A DNA stretch of 64,000 nt from Rhizorhapis sp036570425 (GCA_036570425.1 DATCYF010000009.1:1-64000), one strand, 5' to 3'; counted from the stretch's first letter, positions 26,196 to 36,113 are shown. The notes: a model not told the origin generated them from the letters alone. Translations and numbers: made by a program.

Positions 26196-27416
26196 CTATG
26201 CGGCCTCGCGCAAGTCCAGCTCCATTCGTCCCCAGATTTCCACCAGCGCGTCAGTCAGCTCGCGCATCATTACTTCATTATGGGTGGGCCCCGGCGTGAA
26301 GCGCAAGCGCTCGGTACCGCGCGGAACGGTGGGGAAGTTGATCGGCTGTACATAAACGCCATATTCAGCGAGCAAGATGTCGCTGATGCGTTTGGCCTTC
26401 ACTGGATCGCCAACCATCAGTGGCACGATGTGCGTGGTTGATGGCATGACGGGCAGACCCGCTGCGGCGAACATGTCCTTCAGCATCTGCGCGGCAGCCT
26501 GTTGGCCATCGCGCTCTTCATTCGATGCTTTCAGATGCCGTACGCTCGCCAGAGCGCCGGCCACCAGTACCGGCGAAAGGCTTGTGGTGAAAATGAAGCC
26601 GGGCGCATAGGAACGGATGACGTCTATGATCACCTTGTCGGTCGCGATATAGCCGCCCATCACCCCGAACGCCTTGCCAAGCGTACCTTCAATGATGGTC
26701 ACTCGGTGAGCCACTTCGTCCCGATCGGAAATCCCGCCGCCACGCTTCCCGTACATGCCCACGGCATGCACTTCGTCCAGATAGGTCAATGCATTGAACT
26801 CATCGGCCAGATCGCAAAAGGCAGCGATAGGCGCTACATCGCCATCCATGGAATAGACCGATTCAAAAGCGATCAGTTTCGGTGCATTCGGATTGGCGGC
26901 TTCCAGTAATTCGCGCAAATGCCCAACGTCATTGTGCCGGAACACCTGCTTCTCACATCCCGAATTACGGATGCCTGCAATCATGGAGGCGTGGTTCAAC
27001 TCGTCGGAAAAGATGATGCAGCCGGGCAGTATCTTCGACAATGTCGAAAGTGTCGCGTCATTGGATACATAGCCGCTGGTAAAGAGCAGCGCGCCTTCCT
27101 TGCCATGCAAGTCGGCAAGTTCCGCTTCCAGATCGATGTGGTAATGTGTGTTGCCACCGATATTGCGCGTGCCGCCCGATCCCGCCCCGACATCGTGCAG
27201 CGCCTCTTCCATGGCTTCCACGACAGAGGGATGCTGCCCCATGGCGAGATAATCGTTGGAGCACCACACTGTGATCGGCTTTGGCCCATTATGTCCGGCA
27301 AAGCAGCGCGCATTGGGAAAGGAACCCTTGTTGCGCAGTATGTCAATGAACACGCGGTAGCGACCCTCGGTGTGAAGTCGATCGATTGCTTGCGAAAAAA
27401 CGTGCTTATAGTTCAT
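26196..27416 (-). CDS. hemA: 5-aminolevulinate synthase (HemA, C4 pathway)
   Basis: A 406-residue PLP enzyme condensing glycine and succinyl-CoA to 5-aminolevulinate, the first step of haem synthesis in alphaproteobacteria. I start it at ATG 27416 (MNYKHVFSQAIDRL), which aligns with known alphaproteobacterial HemA N-termini. An in-frame GTG at 27431 would add five residues. Motifs include HTEGRYRVFIDI, VWCSNDYLAMGQHP, the cofactor pocket YLDEVHAVGMYG and the PLP lysine in GTLGKAFGVMGGY. Full length. It stands alone between the polyamine genes and murI. Confidence 0.97.
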   Translation of the reverse strand: MNYKHVFSQAIDRLHTEGRYRVFIDILRNKGSFPNARCFAGHNGPKPITVWCSNDYLAMGQHPSVVEAMEEALHDVGAGSGGTRNIGGNTHYHIDLEAELADLHGKEGALLFTSGYVSNDATLSTLSKILPGCIIFSDELNHASMIAGIRNSGCEKQVFRHNDVGHLRELLEAANPNAPKLIAFESVYSMDGDVAPIAAFCDLADEFNALTYLDEVHAVGMYGKRGGGISDRDEVAHRVTIIEGTLGKAFGVMGGYIATDKVIIDVIRSYAPGFIFTTSLSPVLVAGALASVRHLKASNEERDGQQAAAQMLKDMFAAAGLPVMPSTTHIVPLMVGDPVKAKRISDILLAEYGVYVQPINFPTVPRGTERLRFTPGPTHNEVMMRELTDALVEIWGRMELDLREAA

Positions 27417-27626
27417 GGGATGCTCTGCCACAGCTCCAACCTGTCGATTACTGGCCCCTTAGCCTCTCAATCCAAAAGTTTCCAGCGATAACCGCTCTCA
27501 TTTAACAGGAATATCGTTATGCGAGCGAACCAGTGAACCGTCAGCACAACAGCAAAGGGACGCGCTCAATTTCGCTCGGCTTGCGGACGGGATAGCGTAG
27601 CCGTTCAAAACTACGCACCGCTTTCA

Positions 27627-28427
27627 TCAAAGACTTGTGATCTCCGTCAAGCCAAAATCAGCCAATGCTGGTTGGAGCGCTTCGATGTCGGGGCCGAGGC
27701 GGGTAAATACCGCAGTTCCCGAAACACCGTGGAGTGGCCATGACTGCCCTTTCGTCAGATGTGCAATTCGCCGCGCGATTCCTTCGCCGCCGTCCATGAA
27801 GGTGAGGGGGCGGGGGCTGGCAGCGGCAAGATCCGCCTCAACCAACGGGAAATGTGTGCAGGCGAGCACGACGATGTCCATCCGGTCGCCGCCTTCCTGC
27901 GTGAATAATCCTTCCAAAGCCTGGCAGGGGACGGTCGGCCCAGGCGTTTCGCCACGCAGCTTGGCTTCGGCATAATCGACAAGATCGGAACTGCCATGCC
28001 GAAGGACGATACAATCCGCGCCGAATTCGTTCGCCAGTCTGTCGACATAAGGCTGGCGCACAGTGGCGGGAGTTCCCAGCACGCCAATCACGCGGCTTTT
28101 CGAAGCGAGCGCAGCGGGTTTTACCGCCGGAACGGTGCCCACGACCGGAATATCCAAAGCCGCGCGAACCACTGGCAACGCTATGGTGGATGCCGTGTTG
28201 CAGGCTATGACCGCGAGTCGGGGACGATATCGTTCCACCAATCGGCCGAGAAGGGCCGGCACGCGCGCTGAAATCTCCGCCTCGCTTTTCGTACCATAGG
28301 GGTAGAAAGCAGAATCCGCCGCATAAACGATGGGCGCCTGAGGCAATATCCTACGCGTGGGTGCCAGAATCGAAAGTCCGCCAACGCCGGAATCGAAAAA
28401 AAGGAGTGGGGCGGTTTCAGCCTGCAT
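27627..28427 (-). CDS. murI: Glutamate racemase (MurI)
   Basis: A 266-residue cofactor-independent racemase supplying D-glutamate for peptidoglycan. FFDSGVGGLSIL opens the protein, and the two catalytic cysteines are in AVIACNTASTIALP (residue ~75) and VVLACTHFPLVE (residue ~185). YAADSAFYPYGTK is also typical. Length is normal. It is divergent from plsY across about 200 bases in which no other gene is seen. Confidence 0.96.
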   Translation of the reverse strand: MQAETAPLLFFDSGVGGLSILAPTRRILPQAPIVYAADSAFYPYGTKSEAEISARVPALLGRLVERYRPRLAVIACNTASTIALPVVRAALDIPVVGTVPAVKPAALASKSRVIGVLGTPATVRQPYVDRLANEFGADCIVLRHGSSDLVDYAEAKLRGETPGPTVPCQALEGLFTQEGGDRMDIVVLACTHFPLVEADLAAASPRPLTFMDGGEGIARRIAHLTKGQSWPLHGVSGTAVFTRLGPDIEALQPALADFGLTEITSL

Positions 28428-28631
28428 GTCTGGTTAGGAGACCTCCGGTTTGGACATCGTTCCTATTTAACGTTACTCGAGCGCTTGTCTAAGGATTCTA
28501 TGACGCTGACCAGCCAGCGGAAAACGGACAGGTAAATCCCTTCATCCGTTATCGTCCCATTCGGCCATGATTGTTGCGGCGGTGTGATAAGAGCGTATAT
28601 TCGAAGCCCTTTGGGCAAAGGTAAGGATTCA

Positions 28632-29228
28632 ATGGAAATCTTATGGCTCCCGCCAGTGGCGGCGCTGCTGCTGGGCTATCTGCTTGGCTCCATTCCCTTT
28701 GGCCTGTTGCTGGCGAAAGCAGCAGGGGTCGGGGATCTGCGCAAGATCGGGTCGGGCAACATCGGCGCTACCAACGTGCTTCGCACAGGCAAGAAGGGCA
28801 CAGCGGCGGCGACACTGCTGTTCGACATCGGCAAGGGCGTGGCGGCTGTGCTTGTGGGAATGTTCCTGATGGACGGAGGCGGCGTGCTCGGTGGCGCTGC
28901 GGCCTTCTTCGGACATTGCTATCCTGTTTGGCTCAAATTCAAGGGCGGCAAAGGCGTTGCGACTTATATGGGAATTGCCATGGCGCTACATTGGCCATGC
29001 GGGCTGATCTATGCCGCAGTGTGGCTGATCGCTTTGGCGCTGCTCCGCTATTCGTCAGTGGGAGGAATGCTTGCCGCCATATCGGCGCCTGTCAGTGCGG
29101 CGGCTTTCACCCGGTTTGATCTCGTTCCGCTATTTCTTGGCCTGACTCTCATCGTTCTGTGGAAACACAGCGGCAATATCATGCGGCTTCTGACCGGCAC
29201 TGAACCCAAAGTAGGCAAATCGCATTGA
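28632..29228 (+). CDS. plsY: Glycerol-3-phosphate acyltransferase (PlsY)
   Basis: A 198-residue inner-membrane acyl-phosphate:glycerol-3-phosphate acyltransferase for phospholipid synthesis. Family motifs are GYLLGSIPFGLLLAK near the start, GSGNIGATNVLRTGKKG (motif 1) and KFKGGKGVATYMG (motif 2). Five membrane segments fill the rest. ATG 28632 with AAGGATTCA upstream is preferred to an in-frame start at 28584. The stop overlaps the start of dprA as TTGA. Confidence 0.96.
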   Translation: MEILWLPPVAALLLGYLLGSIPFGLLLAKAAGVGDLRKIGSGNIGATNVLRTGKKGTAAATLLFDIGKGVAAVLVGMFLMDGGGVLGGAAAFFGHCYPVWLKFKGGKGVATYMGIAMALHWPCGLIYAAVWLIALALLRYSSVGGMLAAISAPVSAAAFTRFDLVPLFLGLTLIVLWKHSGNIMRLLTGTEPKVGKSH

Positions 29229-30325
29229 AAGCAGAAAATTTCGGAGCGCAGGACAAACTCGCCCGGCTGCAGCTCATTCGCTCAACCAACATCGGACCCG
29301 TCACCTATTTTCAGCTCATTGCCCGGTTCGGCACGGCGCAGGCCGCGTTGCAGGCTATTCCTGAACTGGCGGCACGGGGTGGCGGACGCGCTCCCCGCCT
29401 CGCCAGCCTTGCCGATGTCGAGCGTGAAGTAGAGCGGGTAAGGGCGCTTGGGGCACGATATCTGTTCCAGGGACAGAATGCTTATCCATCCTTGCTGGCG
29501 GAAATGGAAAGTGCGCCGCCTGTCCTTATTTTTCGCGGAAGGTTGGAGCTTTTCCAGCGTCCGATGATCGCATTGGTGGGCGCGCGCAATGCATCCGCCG
29601 CAGCCTGCCGATTTGCGCGCGGTCTTGCGCAGGAACTGGGCCGCCAGGGTGCAACGGTGGTTTCAGGTCTTGCACGCGGCATCGATACGGCCGTTCATGA
29701 AGGCTCCCTTGCCAGTGGCACCATCGCCGTCATCGCCAGCGGAATCGATATTGTCTTTCCCCCGCAAAATGCCGCCCTTCAGGAGCGCATCGCCCATGAC
29801 GGCGTGTTATTGGCCGAACAACCTCCCGGAACGGAGCCGCGTGCCCGCCATTTTCCCTATCGCAATCGCATCATTGCCGGCCTCTCCGCCGGGACTGTCG
29901 TGGTCGAGGCTGCGCCCCGTTCGGGGTCATTGATCACAGCACGCCTTGCGGCGGAAGCAGGGAGGGAAGTGATGGCGGTGCCTGGTTCTCCCCTCGACCC
30001 GCGCGCCCAGGGATGCAACGGCCTTATCCGCGAAGGCGCCACGTTGATCCAGAACGCAGCCGACGTGATGGAAGCCATTGGCCCAATGGGGGGCGGCCTT
30101 TTCCGGCAGCGGGCAACCTCGTTCGACTCTGCGCCCGTTTCCGCCGACGCGAGCAATCAGGAAAGGCAGGATGCGCTTCAATTGCTCAGCCTCACGCCAA
30201 CGCCTGTTGACGAACTCATTCGCCAGTCCGGCCTGTCGCCTGCGGTGGTTCAGACCGTGCTTCTGGAATTGGAGCTGGCTGGCCGTCTTGAACGGCATGC
30301 CGGAGGCAAGGTGTCGCTAATATAA
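29225..30325 (+). CDS. dprA: DNA-processing protein A (DprA/Smf)
   Basis: A 366-residue single-strand DNA-binding, RecA-loading protein needed in natural transformation. An N-terminal SAM/HhH-like part (NIGPVTYFQLIARFG) leads into the Rossmann core: IALVGARNAS, VVSGLARGIDTAVHEGSL, GTIAVIASGIDIVFP, the YRNRIIAGLSAGTVVVEA signature and GREVMAVPGSPLDPRAQGCN. A C-terminal winged-helix (DML1-like) domain is at residues ~300-366. The start codon is TTG 29225 overlapping the plsY stop. No other competence genes are adjacent. Confidence 0.95.
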   Translation: MKAENFGAQDKLARLQLIRSTNIGPVTYFQLIARFGTAQAALQAIPELAARGGGRAPRLASLADVEREVERVRALGARYLFQGQNAYPSLLAEMESAPPVLIFRGRLELFQRPMIALVGARNASAAACRFARGLAQELGRQGATVVSGLARGIDTAVHEGSLASGTIAVIASGIDIVFPPQNAALQERIAHDGVLLAEQPPGTEPRARHFPYRNRIIAGLSAGTVVVEAAPRSGSLITARLAAEAGREVMAVPGSPLDPRAQGCNGLIREGATLIQNAADVMEAIGPMGGGLFRQRATSFDSAPVSADASNQERQDALQLLSLTPTPVDELIRQSGLSPAVVQTVLLELELAGRLERHAGGKVSLI

Positions 30326-30440
30326 TGCAGCCCCCTTGTTCTTCTGCCACCAATTCGCATATCCACCCCGCTCTTGACGGCGGGGGCAGTTCATCGTCAG
30401 CCTCGTGCGTGTACGCGTAAAGATCGGAAAAACTGGGCAC

Positions 30441-33011
30441 ATGCAGCTAGTCATCGTCGAATCGCCTGCCAAGGCGAAGACCATTGAAAAATATCTGGGC
30501 GGCGATTTTCGCGTCCTTGCATCCTATGGGCACGTTCGCGACTTGCCTGCAAAGGACGGCTCCGTCGATCCCGACAATGGGTTCGCGATGGCGTGGGAGA
30601 ATTATGCCGACAAGAGCAAGCAGCTCAAGGCCATCAGCGATGAAGCGAAGAAGGCCGACCGCCTGATTCTGGCGACCGACCCTGATCGCGAAGGCGAGGC
30701 GATTAGCTGGCATGTGCAGGAGGTGCTGAGGAAAAAAAAGGCTTTGCCGCCAAAGGTTGATCGCGTGACCTTTAATGCGATCACAAAAGAAGCCGTCACG
30801 CAGGCCATGAAGAATCCGCGCGATCTTGATGAGGATCTGATCGATGCCTATCGCGCTCGCCGTGCGCTCGATTATCTGGTTGGCTTCACCCTGTCGCCGG
30901 TTCTTTGGCGCAAACTTCCCGGAGCAAAATCTGCTGGTCGGGTGCAATCGGTGGCGCTCCGCCTTGTCGTCCAACGCGAACGCGAAATCGAAACCTTCAA
31001 GCCCCAGGAATATTGGTCGGTATCCGCCGAAATGGAGCAGGATGGCCAAAACTTCACTGCACGCCTGATCCGCTGGAAGGGGGAGAAGGTAGAGAAGCTG
31101 ACGCTGGGCGAGGAAGGCAATGCGCTCGCCGCCAAGGCTGACGTAGAGGCGGGGCAGTTCAAGGTTGAAAGCGTCGAAACCAAGCCGCTCACCCGCAATC
31201 CGCCGCCCCCCTTCACAACATCCACGCTGCAGCAGGAGGCCGCGCGCAAGCTTGGCTTTTCCGCCAGCCATACCATGCGGATTGCGCAGCAACTCTATGA
31301 GGATGGCGCAATCACCTATATGCGGACTGACGGCGTGCAGATGGACGGCAGCGCCATTTCTGCTGCGCGAAAAGCGATAGCTGACCGTTATGACGGCGCC
31401 TTCCTTCCGGAAAAGCCGCGGCAATATCAAACCAAGGCCAAAAACGCCCAGGAAGCGCATGAGGCGATTCGTCCTACGGATTTTAATCGCGATCGGGCAG
31501 GGTCGGGCGATCACGCGAAACTCTACGACCTTGTCTTCAAACGGGCGCTCGCAAGCCAGATGGCTTCGGCGCGGCTGGAACGGACGACCATCGATCTGCG
31601 AGATGGCACTGGCCGGACCGGTTTGCGTGCGACCGGGCAGGTCGTGATCTTTCCTGGCTTTCTGACGCTGTATGAGGAAGGCGTCGACGACAGCGAAGAT
31701 GAAAATGCGAAGCTGTTGCCGCGCCTTAGGGAAGGCGATGCGCCTGCGAAGAAATCTGTTTCCGCCGATCAGCATTTCACTCAGCCACCGCCGCGTTATA
31801 GCGAGGCGAGCCTGGTCAAAAAGCTGGAGGAACTCGGCATAGGCCGACCATCTACTTATGCATCGACGCTGCAGACACTGAAGGACCGCGATTATGTCCG
31901 GATCGAAAAGAATCGCTTTTTTGCAGAGGAGAGCGGTCGGCTGGTAACCGCCTTTCTTGAGCGTTTTTTCGAACGCTATGTCTCCTATGATTTCACTGCC
32001 GGACTTGAAGACGAACTGGATGAGGTCAGCGGCGGGCGTGCTGCCTGGCAAAAGGTCCTTGAAGCCTTTTGGCGTGACTTCAAGCCCAAGACCGCCGAGG
32101 TCATGGAGCAGAAGCCGTCTGATATCACCGCCGAACTCGATAAATTTCTTGAACCCATGCTGTTTCCCGACAAGGGGGACGGCAGCGATCCGCGTGCCTG
32201 CCCGCTTTGCAATGACGGAAAACTGGCGTTGCGCGGCGGTCGTTTCGGCGCCTTTATCGCTTGTTCCAATTATCCGGAATGTAAATATACCCGCAAGTTC
32301 GGGCAGCCGGGAGGAGCGGAAAATGGCGAAGGGGAAGGCCCTGAAATCATGGGTCAGCATCCTGAAACTGGGCTGGACATTGTCCGTAAGTCAGGCCGTT
32401 TCGGACCCTATGTCGAAATGGGCAGTGGTAAGGAGGCGGTGCGCGCCTCCATTCCAAGGGATATTCCCGGTGAAGACTTTGACCTTGAATGGGCGGTAAA
32501 GCTTCTCAGCCTGCCGCGCACTGTTGGCGATCATCCCGAGACAGGCAAGCCTATCACCGCGAGCATTGGCCGCTATGGTCCCTATCTGGCGCATGACGGG
32601 AAATATGCAAAGCTGGGTGGTACGGGAGAGGTGTTTGAGACCGGAATGAACGCCGCTGTGGCCAAACTGGCCGACGCCGCCAATCGCGGTGGACGGGTGG
32701 CAGGTGCAAGCCGTGAACCGCTGAAGGTGCTTGGCGAGCATCCGCGTACCGGATTGGAAATCAAATTGATGGATGGCCGCTATGGTGCTTATGTCACTGA
32801 CGGCACGACCAACGCCACAATCCCGAAAACGATCGAAAAGGATGCGCTTACGTTGGAAGAGGCGGCGCAACTGATAGACGAGCGCGCTGCCAAGGGGCCG
32901 ACAAAAGGCAAGAAAAAACTGGCCGCAAAGAAAAAGCCTGCTGCGAAGAAGGCTCCCGCAAAGAAGGCTCCCGCAAAGAAGGCTCCTGCCAAGAAGGCGA
33001 AGGTGAGCTAG
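30441..33011 (+). CDS. topA: DNA topoisomerase I (TopA) with a lysine/alanine-rich tail
   Basis: An 856-residue type IA topoisomerase relaxing negative supercoils. MQLVIVESPAKAKTIEKYLG fits the family start (ATG 30441). The Toprim acidic motif is ATDPDREGEAISWH and the catalytic Tyr lies in AITYMRTDGVQMD. One C-terminal Cys4 zinc finger (CPLCNDGKLALRGGRFGAF...CSNYPEC) is followed by three TopoI_C-type repeats with GRFGPYVEMG, GRYGPYLAHD and GRYGAYVTDG. The last ~35 residues are Lys/Ala/Pro-rich with AKKAP repeats, encoded by 15-base direct repeats at about 32940-32998, and probably bind DNA non-specifically. Confidence 0.97.
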   Translation: MQLVIVESPAKAKTIEKYLGGDFRVLASYGHVRDLPAKDGSVDPDNGFAMAWENYADKSKQLKAISDEAKKADRLILATDPDREGEAISWHVQEVLRKKKALPPKVDRVTFNAITKEAVTQAMKNPRDLDEDLIDAYRARRALDYLVGFTLSPVLWRKLPGAKSAGRVQSVALRLVVQREREIETFKPQEYWSVSAEMEQDGQNFTARLIRWKGEKVEKLTLGEEGNALAAKADVEAGQFKVESVETKPLTRNPPPPFTTSTLQQEAARKLGFSASHTMRIAQQLYEDGAITYMRTDGVQMDGSAISAARKAIADRYDGAFLPEKPRQYQTKAKNAQEAHEAIRPTDFNRDRAGSGDHAKLYDLVFKRALASQMASARLERTTIDLRDGTGRTGLRATGQVVIFPGFLTLYEEGVDDSEDENAKLLPRLREGDAPAKKSVSADQHFTQPPPRYSEASLVKKLEELGIGRPSTYASTLQTLKDRDYVRIEKNRFFAEESGRLVTAFLERFFERYVSYDFTAGLEDELDEVSGGRAAWQKVLEAFWRDFKPKTAEVMEQKPSDITAELDKFLEPMLFPDKGDGSDPRACPLCNDGKLALRGGRFGAFIACSNYPECKYTRKFGQPGGAENGEGEGPEIMGQHPETGLDIVRKSGRFGPYVEMGSGKEAVRASIPRDIPGEDFDLEWAVKLLSLPRTVGDHPETGKPITASIGRYGPYLAHDGKYAKLGGTGEVFETGMNAAVAKLADAANRGGRVAGASREPLKVLGEHPRTGLEIKLMDGRYGAYVTDGTTNATIPKTIEKDALTLEEAAQLIDERAAKGPTKGKKKLAAKKKPAAKKAPAKKAPAKKAPAKKAKVS

Positions 33012-33022
33012 GCCATAGTCGT

Positions 33023-33055
33023 CCCCATCGGCCCGCTGACGTTAAACCGATGGGG
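33023..33055. terminator. Bidirectional hairpin between topA and the PilZ gene
   Basis: CCCCATCGG (33023-33031) pairs perfectly with CCGATGGGG (33047-33055) between two convergent stops. There is no long T-run, but the position and 9-bp perfect stem suit a bidirectional terminator. Confidence 0.6.
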
Positions 33056-33084
33056 TATGATATATGGCCGTCATCTCGTGTGGC

Positions 33085-33492
33085 TTAGCTGTTCAATGTC
33101 CTGATGAACGGTTCGGCATTGATCTCTGACCTGCCGGCGTTGAGTTTATGCAAAAACCCCGTCGCTTGCTGTGAAACGCGCCTGCCAAAGAAAACATCCA
33201 GGTCGATTTTTTCATCGAAGGCGATGCCCACCCGATCCCTCTTGCACCAGGCGACCCGTCCGCTGACCGGTGGCAGATTGCGCAAGTCTATGACGACCTC
33301 GCTGTAGACCCGAACGCCGTAGGGAATCACCGCCATGATTCCGCCTTCGGAAATATTGAGAATACGCAGCGACAAACCTTCGGGAAAGTCGTCATTATAT
33401 AGACGGGCCTTCAGCATTACGCTGAAGCGCAACTCGCTCGTGTGGAAATGCTCTGCGCCCGTTTGGTCCGGCGATCTTACAATGCTGGTCAT
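33085..33492 (-). CDS. PilZ-domain protein
   Basis: A 135-residue single-domain protein. The core runs VMLKARLYNDDFPEGLSLRILNISEGGIMAVIP, then SEVVIDLRNLPPVSGRVAWCKRDRVGIAFDEKIDLDVF. The NISEGG element corresponds to the D/NxSxxG c-di-GMP binding motif, and the GRV.W...GIAF end is typical of PilZ. The RxxxR half of the motif is not clearly present, so c-di-GMP binding is uncertain. It stands alone between topA and era. Confidence 0.82.
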   Translation of the reverse strand: MTSIVRSPDQTGAEHFHTSELRFSVMLKARLYNDDFPEGLSLRILNISEGGIMAVIPYGVRVYSEVVIDLRNLPPVSGRVAWCKRDRVGIAFDEKIDLDVFFGRRVSQQATGFLHKLNAGRSEINAEPFIRTLNS

Positions 33493-33585
33493 ATGTCCCC
33501 CAGTTTCTCCCGCCGTCCTGGACGGAGGAGATGACTAAATCATATGCAATATCGGCAGAGACACAAAGTTATTTAGGCGAAACGA

Positions 33586-34476
33586 TCAATCAACCCAATC
33601 CAGCCCGATTTCGCGGTAAAGCGTCCGATCGTTTTCCCAATCGGCTTTCACCTTTACATGCAGATAGAGATGCACCTTGCGCCCCATAAGCGCAGCCAAT
33701 TCCGTTCGGGCTCGCGACCCGATCTCCTTCAGACGTGATCCGCCCTTGCCCAGGATAATCGCGCGCTGGCTGGAGCGGGCAACCAGAATTTGCTGGTGGA
33801 TTTCGACCGATCCGTCATCGCGTTCTGAATATTTTTCGGTTTCTACTGCGCTGGCGTAAGGCAGTTCTGCGTGAAGTTGCAAATAGAGCTGTTCACGCGT
33901 GATCTCGGCAGCCAGCATCCGATCCGTGGCGTCGGACACCTGATCTTCAGGGAAATGCCAAGGCCCTTCAGGCATAGCGATGCCAAGGGTGCGCTTGAGC
34001 TCGGGCAGTCCGTCGCCCGTCGCGGCGCTGACAAAGAAGGTTTCCTTGAAATCAAGGACGTCATTCAGTTTCCTGGCATGCACCAGCAACTTTTCCTTGG
34101 CCGAAATATCGACCTTGTTGAGGATGAGAAGCTTCGGCTCCTTGCGGTCCTTTAGCGCTTCCACGATAATCTCGACCTTGGCACCAAGTCCCGCCTTGGC
34201 GTCGATGACCAGCGCAATAATGTCTGCGTCCTGTGTTCCGCCCCAGGCAGCCTGCACCATGGCGCGGTCAAGGCGACGACGAGGTTCGAATATGCCAGGC
34301 GTGTCAACGAGCATGATCTGCGCCTCACCTTCCAAGGCGACGCCCAGCAAGCGCGTGCGCGTTGTCTGTGTCTTGGGTGAGGTGATGGCGACTTTCTGCC
34401 CGACCAGCGCATTCACCAGCGTGGATTTGCCCGCATTGGGCGCGCCGACCACCGCGACGAGACCACAGCGTTGCAT
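33586..34476 (-). CDS. era: GTPase Era
   Basis: A 296-residue 16S-rRNA-binding GTPase required for 30S assembly. G1 is GAPNAGKSTLVN, G3 is DTPGIFEP, G4 is NKVD and G5 is SAATGDG. The C-terminal KH domain has the ILGKGGSRLKEIGSRAR signature. Length is normal. The first base of its ATG is shared with the end of rnc, so the lepB-rnc-era genes form a tightly coupled operon. Confidence 0.97.
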   Translation of the reverse strand: MQRCGLVAVVGAPNAGKSTLVNALVGQKVAITSPKTQTTRTRLLGVALEGEAQIMLVDTPGIFEPRRRLDRAMVQAAWGGTQDADIIALVIDAKAGLGAKVEIIVEALKDRKEPKLLILNKVDISAKEKLLVHARKLNDVLDFKETFFVSAATGDGLPELKRTLGIAMPEGPWHFPEDQVSDATDRMLAAEITREQLYLQLHAELPYASAVETEKYSERDDGSVEIHQQILVARSSQRAIILGKGGSRLKEIGSRARTELAALMGRKVHLYLHVKVKADWENDRTLYREIGLDWVD

Positions 34477-35144
34477 TATTCCAATTCCTCCAACATTTTG
34501 CGCGCCGCCGCTGTTTCGGCTTCTTGCTTTGAGCTACCCTCCGCAGTCGCTTCACCAACGCCCTTTATGGACACGGTAACGTTGAAGCGGGGATTGTGAT
34601 GCGGCCCGGATTTGCCCGTCAATTCATATTCCGGCGGTTTGCGGCGATGCGCGGCCGCCCATTCCTGCAGCGCGGATTTGGGATGTTTTGGCGCCGGATG
34701 CTGGCTGTCAACACGATTGGCCCATGCTGTACGGATGAAGGCCTTGGCCGCTTCCATGCCAGCATCGAGATACAGGGCGCCGATCAGTGATTCAATGACG
34801 TCTCCCAGCACATTGTCGCTGTCCGCCGCACCATCATCCAGCGCCTGCTTGCCCAAACGAATATGGCGCGAAAGGCCGATCTGACGTGCGATTTCGGCGC
34901 AGGTTTCCCCTGCCACCAATGCGTTCAGGCGTCGCGATAATTTTCCTTCGGGCTCGTCAGGAAAATGCTGGTACAGCCAATCGGCCATGACCAATCCCAA
35001 TATCCGGTCCCCCAGGAACTCCAGCCTCTCATAATTTTTCGCCCCATGGCTACCATGAGTCAGTGCTTCGGTGAATAGATCCACATGGGCAGGGGTGTGA
35101 CCGAGTTGTTCCTTCACCCAGCTAAGAGTTTCCGGACGATTCAA
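34476..35144 (-). CDS. rnc: Ribonuclease III
   Basis: A 222-residue double-strand-specific endoribonuclease processing rRNA and mRNA. The catalytic signature YERLEFLGDRILGLVMADW lies at residues ~38-56, the second acidic patch is NVLGDVIESLIGALYLDAG, and a double-stranded RNA-binding domain is at ~155-222 (KSALQEWAAAHRRKPP, GVGEATAEGSSKQEAETAAA). It overlaps lepB by 4 bases. Confidence 0.97.
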   Translation of the reverse strand: MNRPETLSWVKEQLGHTPAHVDLFTEALTHGSHGAKNYERLEFLGDRILGLVMADWLYQHFPDEPEGKLSRRLNALVAGETCAEIARQIGLSRHIRLGKQALDDGAADSDNVLGDVIESLIGALYLDAGMEAAKAFIRTAWANRVDSQHPAPKHPKSALQEWAAAHRRKPPEYELTGKSGPHHNPRFNVTVSIKGVGEATAEGSSKQEAETAAARKMLEELE

Positions 35145-35962
35145 AAGTCTTCCCCGATGCGATCAAAGCGCGCTGCCGTAAACCATGTCCAGGGCATCAG
35201 CCAATTGGCCGAACCATCAGTTGAAAATACAGAAATCAATGCTTTCCCGACAAGATTTTCTTCCGGGACAAAGCCGATGCCTGCGCCATCGACTGCCGGG
35301 AAGCGGCTATCGGCGCTGCGATCCCGATTGTCGCCCATCATGAACAGGTGGCCCTCCGGTACGACATAGACGTCAGTATCGTCAGCCATGCTATCCTCCA
35401 GATCCAGCACATTATAGCTTTTTCCGTTGGGTAAAGTTTCGCGATATTGTGGATAGCGGCAGATTGCGGAGCCATCGCTGGCCTTGTCCTCGAACTTGGG
35501 GCGGTAGCAAGGGGACGCTGCATTTTCACGCGCGGCTGCTTCGATCATGTTCGGTGCGACCGGCAGGACCAGGTCCCCAATCCGCTTTTTCGGAATGGCC
35601 TTTCCATTAAGATAAACGGTGCCGTCTTTTACTTGGACGAGATCGCCGGGCAGGCCGATGACGCGCTTGATATAATCCTGCCGCTGATGCGGCGGGGCCT
35701 TGAACACCACGACATCGCCGCGCTCCGGCGTATGAGGCATTATCCTTCCCGGGATCAGCGGCAAGCTGAAAGGCAGGCTATAACGGGAATAGCCGTAGGG
35801 CCATTTGGCAACCAGCAGATAATCGCCAATAAGCAAGCGCGGCTGCATGGATTCCGAGGGGATGTTGAAGGGCGAGATAATAAAACTGCGCAAGATGAAA
35901 ACGAAGAGGCCAAGCTTCACGAGGAAAAACAGGAAATCCCCTGTTTCCGATTTTTTACTCAT
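35141..35962 (-). CDS. lepB: Signal peptidase I (LepB)
   Basis: A 273-residue membrane peptidase that removes signal peptides. ATG 35962 is chosen because AAGGCGAA lies just before it; the in-frame ATG at 35992 has no ribosome site. One membrane helix at ~10-30 is followed by FNIPSESMQP with catalytic Ser38 and by RQDYIKRVIGLPGD with the catalytic Lys. MGDNRDRSADSR is the conserved box E. First gene of the lepB-rnc-era operon. Confidence 0.96.
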   Translation of the reverse strand: MSKKSETGDFLFFLVKLGLFVFILRSFIISPFNIPSESMQPRLLIGDYLLVAKWPYGYSRYSLPFSLPLIPGRIMPHTPERGDVVVFKAPPHQRQDYIKRVIGLPGDLVQVKDGTVYLNGKAIPKKRIGDLVLPVAPNMIEAAARENAASPCYRPKFEDKASDGSAICRYPQYRETLPNGKSYNVLDLEDSMADDTDVYVVPEGHLFMMGDNRDRSADSRFPAVDGAGIGFVPEENLVGKALISVFSTDGSANWLMPWTWFTAARFDRIGEDF

Positions 35963-36113
35963 AAGTTCGCCTTTGCGCGCGCGATCGGTCATGGGGCATC
36001 GCTTTGCGTTGGAACGGACCTAGCGTCAAGGGCGGTGCGGTCATGCAATTTTGGCAGCGATGGTCTATATCGCTCTGGAATCGGGGCGCGAGATGGAATC
36101 AATGGAAGGATAG

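Noticed and set aside
30447..32360. Long minus-strand open frame of 637 codons inside topA
   Set aside because: It lies fully antisense to a complete, motif-rich topoisomerase gene; the composition is that of a high-GC shadow frame and no family motif is seen.
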